A stretch of DNA of 64,000 nt, from positions 2,575,501-2,639,500 of the forward strand of contig NZ_CP056783.1 of NCBI RefSeq assembly GCF_023278045.1. Direction: 5' to 3'. The translations under genes were made by a program, and so were the position numbers. This document shows positions 17,056-26,762 of this stretch, piece after piece. A model generated the notes under the pieces. It saw only the letters and a program-made list of their open reading frames with translations, did no database searches and had not been told where the DNA came from. The stretch comes from Flavobacterium sp. K5-23. GTDB lineage: Bacteria > Bacteroidota > Bacteroidia > Flavobacteriales > Flavobacteriaceae. The first letter of the stretch is position 1; every line of letters begins with the position of its first letter.

Positions 17056-18117
17056 CTATTTTTGTACTGTTATTTTTACTGGAGCATCATTCTTTAAGGA
17101 CATAACGCCACTTGTAATTACTGTATCGCCCGCTTTAAGTCCTGATAAAATTAATATTGAAGCATCAGTTCTTGTAGCGGTTTCGACCATAATTTCTTTG
17201 GCTTTCCCCATATCAGAAATGAAAACTTTTTTTCCGTTTTGTACTGGAATCACCGCTTGGCTAGGAACAACGATAGCGTCTTTAATGACATCTAACGGTA
17301 ATTCCACATCTGCAAAAGTTCCTGGTAATAGTTTTCCATCCTTATTTTCAGTAATGGCACGAACTTGTAATGTTCTGGTAGCTATTTCCACTGTAGGTTC
17401 AATGGCATACACTCTAGCTGTATAAGTTGTGGTTGATCCTGCAACATTAAAATTTAAAGTAGTGTTGGTTTTTAGTTGATTCGCATATTTTTCAGGTATC
17501 GAAAAAGTGATTTTTAGTTTACCAATATTAACTAGATTCGCTACCAAAATACTTGGTGTAATATACGTTCCTACAGATATCGAACGCAAACCTATTTTAC
17601 CTGAAAAAGGTGCTCTAACAGCTGTTTTTGCTATTTGTGCGTTTATCAATTGGCTTTGTGCACGTGTAGAAGCATATTCAGCTCTTGCAACATCATATTC
17701 TTCTTGGCTGATGGCTTCTTTATGCAATAAAAGTTTGGCTCTTCTTTCGTTTTCTGCAGCTAAACTTTCTTTGGTTTTGGCCTGACTCAATTGGGCTCTC
17801 AACTCCAAATCGTTTACTTTAAAAAGTAATTGCCCTTTACTGACATTACTTCCTTCTTGGAAATTAATACTTTGCACGATTCCGGATACTTCAGATCTAA
17901 TTTCTACTTGTTCATTAGCTTCAATAGAACCCGAAAGAGATAAATTATTATCAAATGATTGCGGTTGTACCACGATTCCAGACAATTTTGTTGCTTTAGG
18001 TTTGTCCTGCTTCCCTTTATCAGCATTACCATCTCCTTTGTTCTCAATGATTCGGTAAGTTATAAATGCTCCAAAACCGACAATCAGTAAGCCGTATATT
18101 AGGTGTTTTAATTTCAT
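17056..18117 (-). CDS. RND efflux periplasmic adaptor (membrane fusion protein)
   Basis: A 353-residue protein with an N-terminal membrane anchor (LIYGLLIVGFGAFITYRII) followed by the HlyD/AcrA order: lipoyl half (EVSGIVQSINFQEGSNVSKGQLLFKVND), helical hairpin (about residues 105-160), second lipoyl half (AVRAPFSGKIGLRSISVGTYI), beta-barrel and membrane-proximal domains. It bridges the pump and the TolC-like duct. It is the first gene of the operon, so transcription starts in the gap upstream of 18117. Confidence 0.94.
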   Translation of the reverse strand: MKLKHLIYGLLIVGFGAFITYRIIENKGDGNADKGKQDKPKATKLSGIVVQPQSFDNNLSLSGSIEANEQVEIRSEVSGIVQSINFQEGSNVSKGQLLFKVNDLELRAQLSQAKTKESLAAENERRAKLLLHKEAISQEEYDVARAEYASTRAQSQLINAQIAKTAVRAPFSGKIGLRSISVGTYITPSILVANLVNIGKLKITFSIPEKYANQLKTNTTLNFNVAGSTTTYTARVYAIEPTVEIATRTLQVRAITENKDGKLLPGTFADVELPLDVIKDAIVVPSQAVIPVQNGKKVFISDMGKAKEIMVETATRTDASILILSGLKAGDTVITSGVMSLKNDAPVKITVQK

Positions 18118-18226
18118 TTTATTTAGTATAGATAGTTTTATGTATTTGTAATTATTTGTTGTTTAAAAATTTCAATCGAAATTAGTAATGAAGAACTCGT
18201 TAATTATTGTTTAACATTTGTGCATA

Positions 18227-18255
18227 CAAATATGATGAAAAAATTAAGACCTCAA
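18227..18255 (-). promoter_or_regulatory. Candidate promoter of the RND operon
   Basis: On the minus strand TTG (18253-18255) is followed after 18 nt by CATATTTG (18227-18234), one mismatch from the Bacteroidota -7 box TAnnTTTG with normal spacing. It lies about 110 nt before the adaptor ATG. No regulator gene is adjacent. Confidence 0.4.
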
Positions 18256-18460
18256 AAGGAATTTATTTATAAATGCTGAATACAAGTCTTTATAGATTTT
18301 CTGAAAGTCTGAATATCAATTAAATAATTAAACAACGGCAAAAAGCCAAAAGTTAGATATTAAAAATTGGTAAAGGTTTAATGTGTTGATAAAAAAAAAT
18401 ATATTGTATATCTATTTTTGAGTCAGCTTGATTTTGACGACATTAATTCAAGTTCAATGC

Positions 18461-18493
18461 AAAAAGGGACTGCTTATTACAGCAGTCCCTTTT
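18461..18493 (-). terminator. Intrinsic terminator of the 18534-19493 gene
   Basis: AAAAGGGACTGCT pairs with AGCAGTCCCTTTT around a short loop; on the minus strand the stem is followed by a short T run. It lies 41 nt beyond the lipoprotein stop codon. Confidence 0.8.
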
Positions 18494-18533
18494 CTATTAC
18501 TAAGATTTACGATTAAACCTTTATCTAAAAGTA

Positions 18534-19493
18534 TTATTGGCAGTGGTGAGTATCAATATAATAACCAATAATAGTTCCTTCACGAAATACCTCTTCTTTA
18601 GTAACTCCATTTGAAGTCGCTGGTAAAACGAAGGTTGAATATGCTGGTCCATTTCCTTTAGCAGGTGTTATTATCGTTTTCGTACCCATTACATCCAATC
18701 CATTGAAATACATATCTATTATTGACGCAGACGAAGATATACTACTTTCGGCACCGCTTAAGCGTGCAGCTCCAAGTTGAAAAAATGCGTTTAAGGTTTG
18801 GTCTCCACCTCTTCCTCTGTCGATGCTCCAAATTTCGTTTCCATTTGCTTGCGAATAATTTACTCCACCAATAGTCAATCCATTTGTCCAAAAGTTACTT
18901 GCTGCATTATGTGTGGCTCCATTTGCAAAGAAATAACCTTGTGAGTAGGAGCAACGTGCTGTTTTTGGGCAACCAGGAGCAGCAATTTGACCTGAATTAC
19001 AAGAACTTCCTGCTTTTATCCATCCTGTAGCTGTTGTGAAAGTTTCATAACCGCGATCAAACTTTAATACTAATACCCAAGAAGTAGCTGCTGGAAGGTT
19101 GTTAAATTTCACAAAGTTAGTTGTTATTGCTTGTGGGTTACAAGTTGTTCCAGATCCTTCAGTTGGTGAAAGGTCAGCTTGTAATCCATTTACCTTAGCC
19201 CCAATAATGTCACCAAAAGTTGCGCTTTCTTCTCCACAGTTATTAAGGTCAATTATGAAATGACTTAGATTCTTGGCGTTTACCAATTTTCGCGTAATTA
19301 AATAAGTCCATTCTGAACCATCAGTACTTACTGAGACATTGATATTATAATCTCCCCAATTACTCATTGAATTGGCGGATTTAGAAGTAAGGTTTTGGTT
19401 ATTCTCAGCAGATGCATCTGCTAGATTCACTGATTCATTACTGCAACTAAATGTAACGAAAGTTACCATTAGGACAAGAAAAATTTTTTTCAT
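18534..19493 (-). CDS. Putative secreted lipoprotein, unknown function
   Basis: 319 residues with a lipoprotein signal (MKKIFLVLMVTFVTFSCSNE, lipobox Cys about residue 17). The mature part is low in Lys/Arg and rich in Ser, Thr, Gly and Asn, with six or more Cys residues in the middle (NNCGEESATFGD, GTTCNPQ, SSCNSGQ, GCPKTARCSY) that may form disulphides. It looks like an extracellular beta-rich domain. A surface or outer-membrane location is inferred from the lipobox. It stands alone with its own terminator. Confidence 0.75.
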   Translation of the reverse strand: MKKIFLVLMVTFVTFSCSNESVNLADASAENNQNLTSKSANSMSNWGDYNINVSVSTDGSEWTYLITRKLVNAKNLSHFIIDLNNCGEESATFGDIIGAKVNGLQADLSPTEGSGTTCNPQAITTNFVKFNNLPAATSWVLVLKFDRGYETFTTATGWIKAGSSCNSGQIAAPGCPKTARCSYSQGYFFANGATHNAASNFWTNGLTIGGVNYSQANGNEIWSIDRGRGGDQTLNAFFQLGAARLSGAESSISSSASIIDMYFNGLDVMGTKTIITPAKGNGPAYSTFVLPATSNGVTKEEVFREGTIIGYYIDTHHCQ

Positions 19494-19784
19494 TGGTTAA
19501 TTGTGATAAAGTGTATAATATTTTACGTTTTGTTAATTAATAAATTAAAATGCTTCATTAATTTCAAGCAAATTTTACGCAATAAATTCTTATAAAAAAT
19601 AAAAAACGTTTAAGTTCTATAAACATTGCCAAACTGCAGGTTTAACTATATTTTAACAAGTAATTTATTAAATACATTTAAATTAAAACAAGTAAAAGTA
19701 ATGGGGAATCAGCTGTTTAGCTTAATAAATATTTGCTAAAAATTAAAAAATACCGTGTCGTTACATATTTAGTTTAATAAAAAA

Positions 19785-20048
19785 TTAACTAATATAATTC
19801 CAGATGTTTTTCTTTTTGGTCAGTTCCATATACACAGCTCTAAGTGTGGCGTGTTCAGGTTTTTGTAAAGGAGCGTCTTCTTTTAATATTTTCATTGCGT
19901 GGTTTCTGGCTAGAGCCAAAATATCCCTGTCTCTAACGATATCGGCGATTTGAAGATTGAGCACGCCACTTTGTTGGGTTCCCATTAGATTTCCGAGACC
20001 ACGAAGCTTTAAATCCACTTCGTCAATTTCAAAACCATCATTAGTACT
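19785..20048 (-). pseudogene. recG': Duplicated 3' fragment of recG
   Basis: The last 77 codons of recG, plus a few more upstream, are repeated here almost unchanged (MDLKLRGLGNLMGTQQSGVL to NIWNYIS; the true gene has LRGPGN). Homology starts at about TTAACTAATATAATTCC and ends at AGTACT near 20048, where rraA-like sequence begins. The intact gene is 4.4 kb away at 24466-26574. It cannot encode a helicase. Confidence 0.92.
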
Positions 20049-20221
20049 TTACCTTTTCCGTCAAGTTCTAACTGTTTTCTTACCAATGAATTGTCTTCAA
20101 ATAATTTTAGCGTACTAATTTTTCCTGAAAACACCTTTTTGACACCAAAATGAATGAAAATAGGATCAACACAACTAAGAAGTGTTCCTTACTCATCACA
20201 AAGGTCTGCAGTTGTAAACAT
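20049..20221 (-). pseudogene. rraA': 5' fragment of an rraA-like gene (ribonuclease activity regulator)
   Basis: Translated from ATG 20221 the fragment reads FTTADLCDE, a stop, then FGVKKVFSGKISTLKLFEDN and DGKGKVLM, which is the N-terminal half of RraA-like proteins. It then joins the recG fragment at AGTACTAATGATGG. The internal TAA, loss of the C-terminal half (DGGGS onwards) and fusion show decay. Identification is by recognisable family motifs. Confidence 0.8.
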
Positions 20222-20315
20222 ATTTATAATAGGAGTTTAAAGCATTTTATTAATAGGTAAAATTTGAAAAGGCAACATGCTTAGATGTTGCCTTTATCAA
20301 TAAACAGAGTATGAA

Positions 20316-21941
20316 TTATTTTTCTAAAACAAGTTCTTTTTTTGACTCATTTTTTTTGCTTTCAAACTGATCACTTGTGTTTTTTGCTCCATCAGCTTTT
20401 AAAGCTTTATCTCCAGCAAAGAATGTTTTATGGTCATCGCCAAGATTAGATCCCGCCATTCTTTGATGTTTTACACAGGCAACCCCTTTTCGGATTTCTT
20501 GTCTCTGAACCCCTTTAACATAAGCCAACATTCCTTCTTCTCCATAATATCCTTGCGTTAAATCATTCATATGAAGTGCCGTAGTATGATACGTAGGTAA
20601 GGTAATCAAGTGATGAAAAATTCCAGCTTCTCTTGAGCTATCTATTTGGAACGTTCTAATTCTGGCATCTGCACGACGGCACAAGTCCGAACCATCGTAC
20701 TGAGAATCCATTAAATTAGCTCTATCATAATTTGTCATATCTTCTCCTGTAGCAAGCATTTCATCATAAGCCTGATTACGGAAATTTAATGTCCAGTTAA
20801 AAGAAGGTGAGTTGTTGTAAACCAATTTGGCATTTGGAACTACTTCCTTAATTCTGTTCACCATATTTGCGATTTGCTTCACATTTGGCGTTGGAGTTTC
20901 AATCCATAAAAGATCTGCTCCATTTTGCAAGCTCGTAATACAATCTAAAACCACTCTGTCGATATTAGAACCCTCTTTAAATTGGTACAAACCATTTGCT
21001 AATCGCACAGGACGTACTAATTTACCGTCTCTTTTAAGAAGCACATCATCTTCTTTAGCATCATTAATATTTATTTCTTCTGCTTCTACAAAAGCTAGAT
21101 ATTGAGAAGCTAAATCTCCTTGCTCAGTGCTTACTGGTAATTTTTGAGTAAGACTTGCGCCTTCTGAATCTGTTCTTGCAACAATAATTCCGTTATCGAT
21201 GCCTAATTCTAAAAACGCATAGCGGATAGCGTTAATTTTTGCAAGAAAATCTTCGTGTGGTACCGTCACTTTTCCGTCTTGGTGTCCGCATTGTTTCGCA
21301 TCCGAAACTTGATTTTCAATTTGGATTGCGCAAGCTCCCGCTTCAATCATTTTTTTAGTTAGCAAATAAGTCGCTTCTTCGTTTCCGAAACCGGCGTCAA
21401 TATCAGCAATAATCGGAACGATATGCGTTTCAAAATTATCGATTTGATCTTGTACATCTTCTCCTTTTTCAAGTCTTCTGAACAAATCATTTAACTCAAT
21501 TGCATCTGCTTGACGCAAGAAATCGTAAATTTCTTTGATTAAAGCGGGAACAGTCGTTTTTTCGTGCATAGATTGATCCGGTAACGGTCCAAATTCTGAA
21601 CGTAATGCAGCAACCATCCATCCTGATAAATAGATGTATCTTTTATTAGTTGTTTTATGATGCTTCTTAACAGCAATAATATTTTGCTGTGCAACAAAAC
21701 CATGCCAAGAACCTAGAGATTGAGTATAATTAGAAGCATTAGCATCATATTCCGCCATGTCTTTTCGCATAATAGCTGCTGTATATTTGGCAATATCTAA
21801 CCCTGTTTTAAAACGATTTTGAGTAACCATTCTTGCTGCACTTACAGGATTAATTGCATTCCAAGTAGTTCCATACTTTGCTTTTAAATCTTTTACAGTT
21901 TGCAAAGCAGAACTATAATTACTTTGTTCTAAATTTTTCAT
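20316..21941 (-). CDS. aceA: Isocitrate lyase
   Basis: A 541-residue enzyme that splits isocitrate into succinate and glyoxylate. Seen in the sequence: the substrate/Mg segment IADIDAGFGNEEATYLL, the catalytic loop KQCGHQDGK with Cys about residue 218, the ARTDSEGA strand, and WIETPTPN. Like other long flavobacterial forms it has a C-terminal tail (SKKNESKKELVLEK). It follows aceB by 74 nt on the same strand; the pair allows growth on acetate or fatty acids. Confidence 0.96.
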   Translation of the reverse strand: MKNLEQSNYSSALQTVKDLKAKYGTTWNAINPVSAARMVTQNRFKTGLDIAKYTAAIMRKDMAEYDANASNYTQSLGSWHGFVAQQNIIAVKKHHKTTNKRYIYLSGWMVAALRSEFGPLPDQSMHEKTTVPALIKEIYDFLRQADAIELNDLFRRLEKGEDVQDQIDNFETHIVPIIADIDAGFGNEEATYLLTKKMIEAGACAIQIENQVSDAKQCGHQDGKVTVPHEDFLAKINAIRYAFLELGIDNGIIVARTDSEGASLTQKLPVSTEQGDLASQYLAFVEAEEININDAKEDDVLLKRDGKLVRPVRLANGLYQFKEGSNIDRVVLDCITSLQNGADLLWIETPTPNVKQIANMVNRIKEVVPNAKLVYNNSPSFNWTLNFRNQAYDEMLATGEDMTNYDRANLMDSQYDGSDLCRRADARIRTFQIDSSREAGIFHHLITLPTYHTTALHMNDLTQGYYGEEGMLAYVKGVQRQEIRKGVACVKHQRMAGSNLGDDHKTFFAGDKALKADGAKNTSDQFESKKNESKKELVLEK

Positions 21942-21976
21942 AATTTTGTGTTAGGTTATTTTTTGTTAATAATTAG

Positions 21977-22007
21977 ATCCTGTTGATTGTGACCGCAATC
22001 GCAGGAT
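21977..22007 (-). promoter_or_regulatory. Stem-loop between aceB and aceA
   Basis: On the minus strand ATCCTG...GATTG pairs with CAATC...CAGGAT around a small loop, between the aceB stop and the aceA start. No T run follows on that strand, so it is unlikely to be a full terminator; processing or mRNA stabilisation is possible. Confidence 0.5.
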
Positions 22008-22015
22008 TGTTTTTT

Positions 22016-23614
22016 TTATATGTATTTGTAAGCGGGTAGAGTTAAAAACTCTTCAAATTCTTCAGAAACTACAAGTTCATCAAAGAGTGAAACAGCTAAT
22101 TTAATTTTGCTTTTCGGTATGTTCTCTTCTCCAATTTCAGTAGCGATTTTTGCTACTTCATCTTCTAGTAATTTCTTATATAATTCGGTGTTGAATTTTC
22201 GTCCATCTTCAAGTTTCACTTCGTTTTTTAACCATTGCCAGACTTGAGTTCTTGAAATTTCTGCGGTTGCGGCATCTTCCATTAAATTATAAAGAGCTAC
22301 AGCACCATGACCTCTTAACCAGGCTTCTATGTATAAAATACCGACATTGATGTTTTTCCGAATTCCTTCTTCTGTGACGGTTCCTTTTGGTATTTCTACT
22401 AGGTCTTGTTCTGTTATGTTTACATCATCACGTTTTACATGTAATTGGTTCGCCGTTGGCATGTGTTTATTAAATTCAGCCAAAGCAACTGCTACTAATG
22501 CCGGATGTGCAACCCAAGTACCGTCATGCCCATTTATTACTTCGCGTTCTTTGTCTTTTCTTACTTTTTCTAAAGCAGCAGCATTAGCTTCTTCATTATT
22601 TTTAATCGGAATTTGTGCTGCCATTCCGCCTATTGCAAGAATGCCTCTTTTGTGACAACGTTGTATGACCAATTTTGAATATGCATCCATAAATGGAGTA
22701 GTCATAGTTACTTGATCGCGATTTGGAACTACAAAATTGGTGTGGTTTCTAAATTTCTTGATGTAAGAAAAAATATAATCCCAACGACCACAGTTCAAAC
22801 CAACAATATGATCTTTCAGTTCGAAAATTATTTCATCAAGCTGAAAACTAGCGGTAATTGTTTCGATTAAAACAGTTGCTTTAAAAGTTCCTTTTGGCAC
22901 TTCTAAATACTCTTGCGCAAATTCAAAAACTTTGTTCCACCAACGCGCTTCTAAATAGTGCTCTAGTTTTGGTAAATAAAAATACGGTGCAGTTCCATTT
23001 TGTGTCATCGTTTGCGTGTTATGGAATACATACAAACCAAAGTCAACCAAACTTCCTGAAGCAACTTTGTTGTCTATTATCAGATGCCTTTCGTCTAAAT
23101 GTAATCCTCTTGGTCTTACAAGTAACACAGCTGTTTCTTGGTTTAAAGTGTATGACTTATTGCGTTTTGTGTCAGTTAATGCAATGGTTTTTTTATTAGC
23201 ATCTATTAAGTTTTGTTGTCCTGAAATAGTATTTTCCCAAGAAGGAGCGGTGCTATCTTCTAAATCTGCCATAAATGTTTTGGCACCAGAATTTAACGCA
23301 TTGATAATCATTTTTCGATCTACTGGGCCAGTAATTTCTACACGTCTATCTTGTAAATCGTGCGGAATTGCAGCGGCAGTCCAATCTGTATTTCGGACGT
23401 CCTTAGTTTCTTTTGGAAATTCTGGAAATTTTCCGTTATCAAAAATTGTTTGCTGTTTAACTCTACGGTCTAACAGTTCCAGTCTTTCAGAATTGAATTT
23501 CTCATGCAGTGCTTTGATAAATACTAATGCTTCATCAGTTAGAATTTCTGGATAGTAATTGTTAACCTCATTTGAAAAGTTAATTGTCGATTGTTTTAAA
23601 AATGTGTCTTCCAT
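22016..23614 (-). CDS. aceB: Malate synthase A
   Basis: From ATG 23614 (MEDTFLKQST) the protein has 532 residues; the upstream ATG at 23638 would add eight unlikely residues. It condenses glyoxylate and acetyl-CoA to malate. The family signature KDHIVGLNCGRWDYIFSYIKKF is present (about residue 265), as are LVRPRGLHLDE with the catalytic Arg and the C-terminal GHGAVALYNLMEDAATAEISR. First gene of the aceB-aceA unit. Confidence 0.95.
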   Translation of the reverse strand: MEDTFLKQSTINFSNEVNNYYPEILTDEALVFIKALHEKFNSERLELLDRRVKQQTIFDNGKFPEFPKETKDVRNTDWTAAAIPHDLQDRRVEITGPVDRKMIINALNSGAKTFMADLEDSTAPSWENTISGQQNLIDANKKTIALTDTKRNKSYTLNQETAVLLVRPRGLHLDERHLIIDNKVASGSLVDFGLYVFHNTQTMTQNGTAPYFYLPKLEHYLEARWWNKVFEFAQEYLEVPKGTFKATVLIETITASFQLDEIIFELKDHIVGLNCGRWDYIFSYIKKFRNHTNFVVPNRDQVTMTTPFMDAYSKLVIQRCHKRGILAIGGMAAQIPIKNNEEANAAALEKVRKDKEREVINGHDGTWVAHPALVAVALAEFNKHMPTANQLHVKRDDVNITEQDLVEIPKGTVTEEGIRKNINVGILYIEAWLRGHGAVALYNLMEDAATAEISRTQVWQWLKNEVKLEDGRKFNTELYKKLLEDEVAKIATEIGEENIPKSKIKLAVSLFDELVVSEEFEEFLTLPAYKYI

Positions 23615-23639
23615 TGTGCTTATAGATTTATAGTACAAT

Positions 23640-23713
23640 TTTAAAACAATTATTTTTGAAAAACAAGCGAACGTTCGTTAAATATTGTATTTAGTCTAAA
23701 AATGAATGTTCGC
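23640..23713 (-). promoter_or_regulatory. Candidate promoter and operator of aceBA
   Basis: A palindromic box GCGAACGTTCGT (23667-23678) and a second related box GAATGTTCGC (23704-23713) lie 53-99 nt upstream of aceB. On the minus strand the first box abuts a TTG, followed after about 20 nt by TAAAATTG, a near match to TAnnTTTG. A repressor bound there would cover the -33 region. The regulator is not next to the operon. Positions are seen; regulation is inferred. Confidence 0.45.
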
Positions 23714-24161
23714 TAAAATTGTAAAAACGACTATTTTTAAAGAAGATTATGTTGGATTTTAGTTTTGTTAAAACTTCGCTAAGTAAGTGATTACGGTGTC
23801 TGATTGCTATTTTGGCTCTTGATCGGTATAGTTTAGTAAGCTCATGTATAATTAAAATTAATGAGGAAAAATAAATTATTTTAATTAGAGAATTTGTAAT
23901 GCATTCAGAGAAATCTGATGATATTTATCAATTGTTGGAGATCTAAAGCCGAAAAATTTTTAAAATTATAAGAAAAGGAATTTGAGTTTTCTTGCTTTAT
24001 TGATTTGTCAAACAAGTGTGTCCTGCATTAAAACTTTGGTTTTCATATTGATATATAAGAGTACGGAAACCAATAAGTGAATTGACTAATTTATTGGTCA
24101 TAGAAATAGTTAGAACTATTTACTTTAGTGAATTTCGTTTTAACTTCTAAAAAATGGGTGG

Positions 24162-24435
24162 CCACAGATTAAATGGATTATCACAAATCAATCTCTGTGA
24201 ATATTTTTAATCCGTGGAAAATTGAAAGTTTATTCTTGCAGACTTTAAGTCTGTAAAACCAAATCTATGGGGTTCAAGTGTATGGTGATTTAGTTTACCA
24301 CATAGAGTCATATAATTTTTTTGAGCGTAAAAAAAATATTCCTATTATATCGGAAGACTAATCTATGTGATAAGTAAAAATTCTAAAAAGGATTCTTTTA
24401 TTAAGACAATATAGGCTATGACTCTATGTGGTAAA
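24162..24435. repeat. Two nested inverted repeats in a gene-free stretch
   Basis: The 850-nt gap 23615-24465 has no gene beyond the aceB control region. It holds CCACAGATTAAA (24162-24173) facing TTTAATCCGTGG (24206-24217), and a long-range pair TTTACCACATAGAGTCATA (24294-24312) with TATGACTCTATGTGGTAAA (24417-24435). Both resemble dispersed flavobacterial intergenic repeats; the second could fold as a terminator-like structure just after recG. Confidence 0.65.
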
Positions 24436-24465
24436 GAGGAAAATAATTAGTGTAAATTCTATAGC

Positions 24466-26574
24466 TTAACTAATATAATTCCAGATGTTTTTCTTTTTGG
24501 TCAGTTCCATATAAACAGCTCTAAGAGTGGCGTGTTCCGGTTTTTGTAAAGGAGCGTCTTCTTTTAATATTTTCATTGCGTGGTTTCTGGCTAGAGCCAA
24601 AATATCCCTGTCTCTAACGATATCGGCAATTTGAAGATTGAGTACACCACTTTGTTGGGTTCCCATTAGATTTCCGGGACCACGAAGCTTTAAATCTACT
24701 TCGGCAATTTCAAACCCATCATTAGTACTTACCATAGTTTCAATTCGGGTTTTACTGTCAGAACTCAATTTATGGCTCGTCATCAGGATGCAGTAACTTT
24801 GATCAGCACCACGCCCCACGCGACCGCGTAATTGGTGCAATTGTGATAGTCCGAAACGCTCGGCACTTTCGATAATCATCACCGAAGCATTAGGAACATT
24901 TACACCCACTTCAATCACCGTTGTAGCGACCATAATATTAGTTTTTCCTTCTGAAAAGCGTTTCATCTCGGCATCTTTATCTGCCGGTTTCATCTTTCCG
25001 TGTAAAATAGAAATTGAATATTGAGGTAAAGGAAAATCACGCGAAATACTCTCGTAACCGTCCATTAAATCTTTATAATCCATTTTCTCCGATTCCTGAA
25101 TCAATGGATAGACAATGTAAATTTGGCGTCCAATGGCAATCTCATCCCGAATGAATTTCCAAACTTTCAGTCGGTTACTGTCAAATCGATGAACCGTTTG
25201 AATGGGTTTTCTCCCCGGAGGCAATTCGTCAATCACGGAAATATCCAGATCGCCATACAAACTCATCGCCAGCGTTCTAGGAATAGGGGTTGCCGTCATT
25301 ACTAAAACGTGCGGCGGAATGGTGTTTTTCTTCCATAATTTAGAACGTTGCTCAACTCCAAAACGGTGTTGCTCGTCAATAACAGCCAGTCCTAAATTTT
25401 TGAATTTAACCTTGTCTTCCAGTAAAGCATGCGTTCCTATAAGGATTTGCAAACTTCCATTTTCTAGCTCTTCGTGAATCGTCCTTCTAGCTACAGTTTT
25501 ACTTGAACCAGTGAGCAGTTTTATGTTTAGATTCAGTTCTTTAGCAAGCTCAGATAATCCTATAAAATGTTGATTAGCCAAGATTTCTGTGGGCGCCATC
25601 AAGCAAGCTTGAAAACCATTATCGAGTGCCAATAACATTGTCATAAATGCCACAATGGTTTTTCCGGAACCTACGTCACCTTGTAATAAACGATTCATTT
25701 GGGCATTGCTGCCCATATCAGTTCGTATTTCTTTAATCACTCTTTTTTGGGCTCCTGTGAGCTCAAAAGGAAGGTGATTTTGATAAAATTCATTAAAAAA
25801 TTCACCTACAATAGTAAAAGGATGTCCTTTTATTTTGTGTTTCTGAATCAGGTTTTTAGTAATTAACTGCAATTGGATAAAAAACAATTCTTCAAATTTT
25901 AATCGGAATTGGGCTTTCGCCAAAGCTTCTGGGCTTTTAGGAAAATGAATGTTGAATAAAGCTGCTTTTTTGGAGATCAGATTCAATTCGGTTATCAAAT
26001 AATCTGGAAGTGTCTCGGTAAACAAGGAATGCGTTTCTTGAAACAGCTGCTGCATCATCTTGTTTATCGTTCGGTTTGAAATCCCACGATTAGTCAGGGT
26101 TTCTGTCGAAGGATAGACGGGTTGCATAGCCGAGCGCAAACTTTGTTCGTGCTCACTAAGCAATTCAATTTCGGGATGTGCCATATTGTACATACCATTA
26201 AAAGAAGTACATTTTCCGAAAATCACACTTACTTCATTAATTTTTAAGGATTCCTTTACCCATTTATGTCCTTGAAACCACACTAGTTCTAATTGCCCTG
26301 TGTCATCTACAAAAGTGGCTACAAGACGTTTCCTGCCTTTACCAAACTCCACCGTTTTGACATTGATAATTTTACCGATTATTTGAACCTCGGCAACATT
26401 GTTTTGCAATTCGTTGATTTTGTAATAACGGGTGCGGTCAATGTAACGATTAGGATAAAAATTGATTAAATCCCCGTACTTATGAATCCCCAATTCCTTA
26501 CGCAGCAATACGCCCCGATTAGGACCAACGCCTTTGAGGTATTCGATAGGAGTAAGCAAGAGGTTGTTAGACAT
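24466..26574 (-). CDS. recG: ATP-dependent DNA helicase RecG
   Basis: A 702-residue helicase that regresses stalled forks and branch-migrates junctions. An N-terminal wedge/OB domain (GVGPNRGVLLRKELGI; NVKTVEFGKGRKRLVATF) is followed by the helicase core: Walker A LLQGDVGSGKT (about residue 295), the DEQH box VIDEQHRFGVEQR, TATPIPRTLAMSLYGD, and the QLHQLRGRVGRG motif VI. Full length for the family. Its 3' end is duplicated at 19785-20048. Confidence 0.96.
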   Translation of the reverse strand: MSNNLLLTPIEYLKGVGPNRGVLLRKELGIHKYGDLINFYPNRYIDRTRYYKINELQNNVAEVQIIGKIINVKTVEFGKGRKRLVATFVDDTGQLELVWFQGHKWVKESLKINEVSVIFGKCTSFNGMYNMAHPEIELLSEHEQSLRSAMQPVYPSTETLTNRGISNRTINKMMQQLFQETHSLFTETLPDYLITELNLISKKAALFNIHFPKSPEALAKAQFRLKFEELFFIQLQLITKNLIQKHKIKGHPFTIVGEFFNEFYQNHLPFELTGAQKRVIKEIRTDMGSNAQMNRLLQGDVGSGKTIVAFMTMLLALDNGFQACLMAPTEILANQHFIGLSELAKELNLNIKLLTGSSKTVARRTIHEELENGSLQILIGTHALLEDKVKFKNLGLAVIDEQHRFGVEQRSKLWKKNTIPPHVLVMTATPIPRTLAMSLYGDLDISVIDELPPGRKPIQTVHRFDSNRLKVWKFIRDEIAIGRQIYIVYPLIQESEKMDYKDLMDGYESISRDFPLPQYSISILHGKMKPADKDAEMKRFSEGKTNIMVATTVIEVGVNVPNASVMIIESAERFGLSQLHQLRGRVGRGADQSYCILMTSHKLSSDSKTRIETMVSTNDGFEIAEVDLKLRGPGNLMGTQQSGVLNLQIADIVRDRDILALARNHAMKILKEDAPLQKPEHATLRAVYMELTKKKNIWNYIS

Positions 26575-26727
26575 TTTGGATTATTTGGGAAATAGAATAA
26601 AGAGAATATAGATGTTAGAAGTCTTTTTTATTTGTTCTATTTCCTTTTCTCTATTTGAAAGCGAAGATAGTTTATTGTTTGGAAATTTGGAAATGAGTTT
26701 GTTTGAAAGTGATGTAAGAAAAAAGAG

Positions 26728-26735
26728 TATATTTG
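26728..26735 (+). promoter_or_regulatory. Candidate -7 box for the 26763 gene
   Basis: TATATTTG matches TAnnTTTG exactly, 27 nt before the ATG. The nearest upstream TTG is 22 nt away, wider than usual, so the promoter is only tentative. Confidence 0.3.
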
Positions 26736-26762
26736 GATTTTCCATTTGAATTTTAAAAATCT

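Noticed and set aside
13945..17785. Several plus-strand frames of 60-127 codons over the RND operon
   Set aside because: They are antisense to well-supported efflux genes and show no start signals or families.
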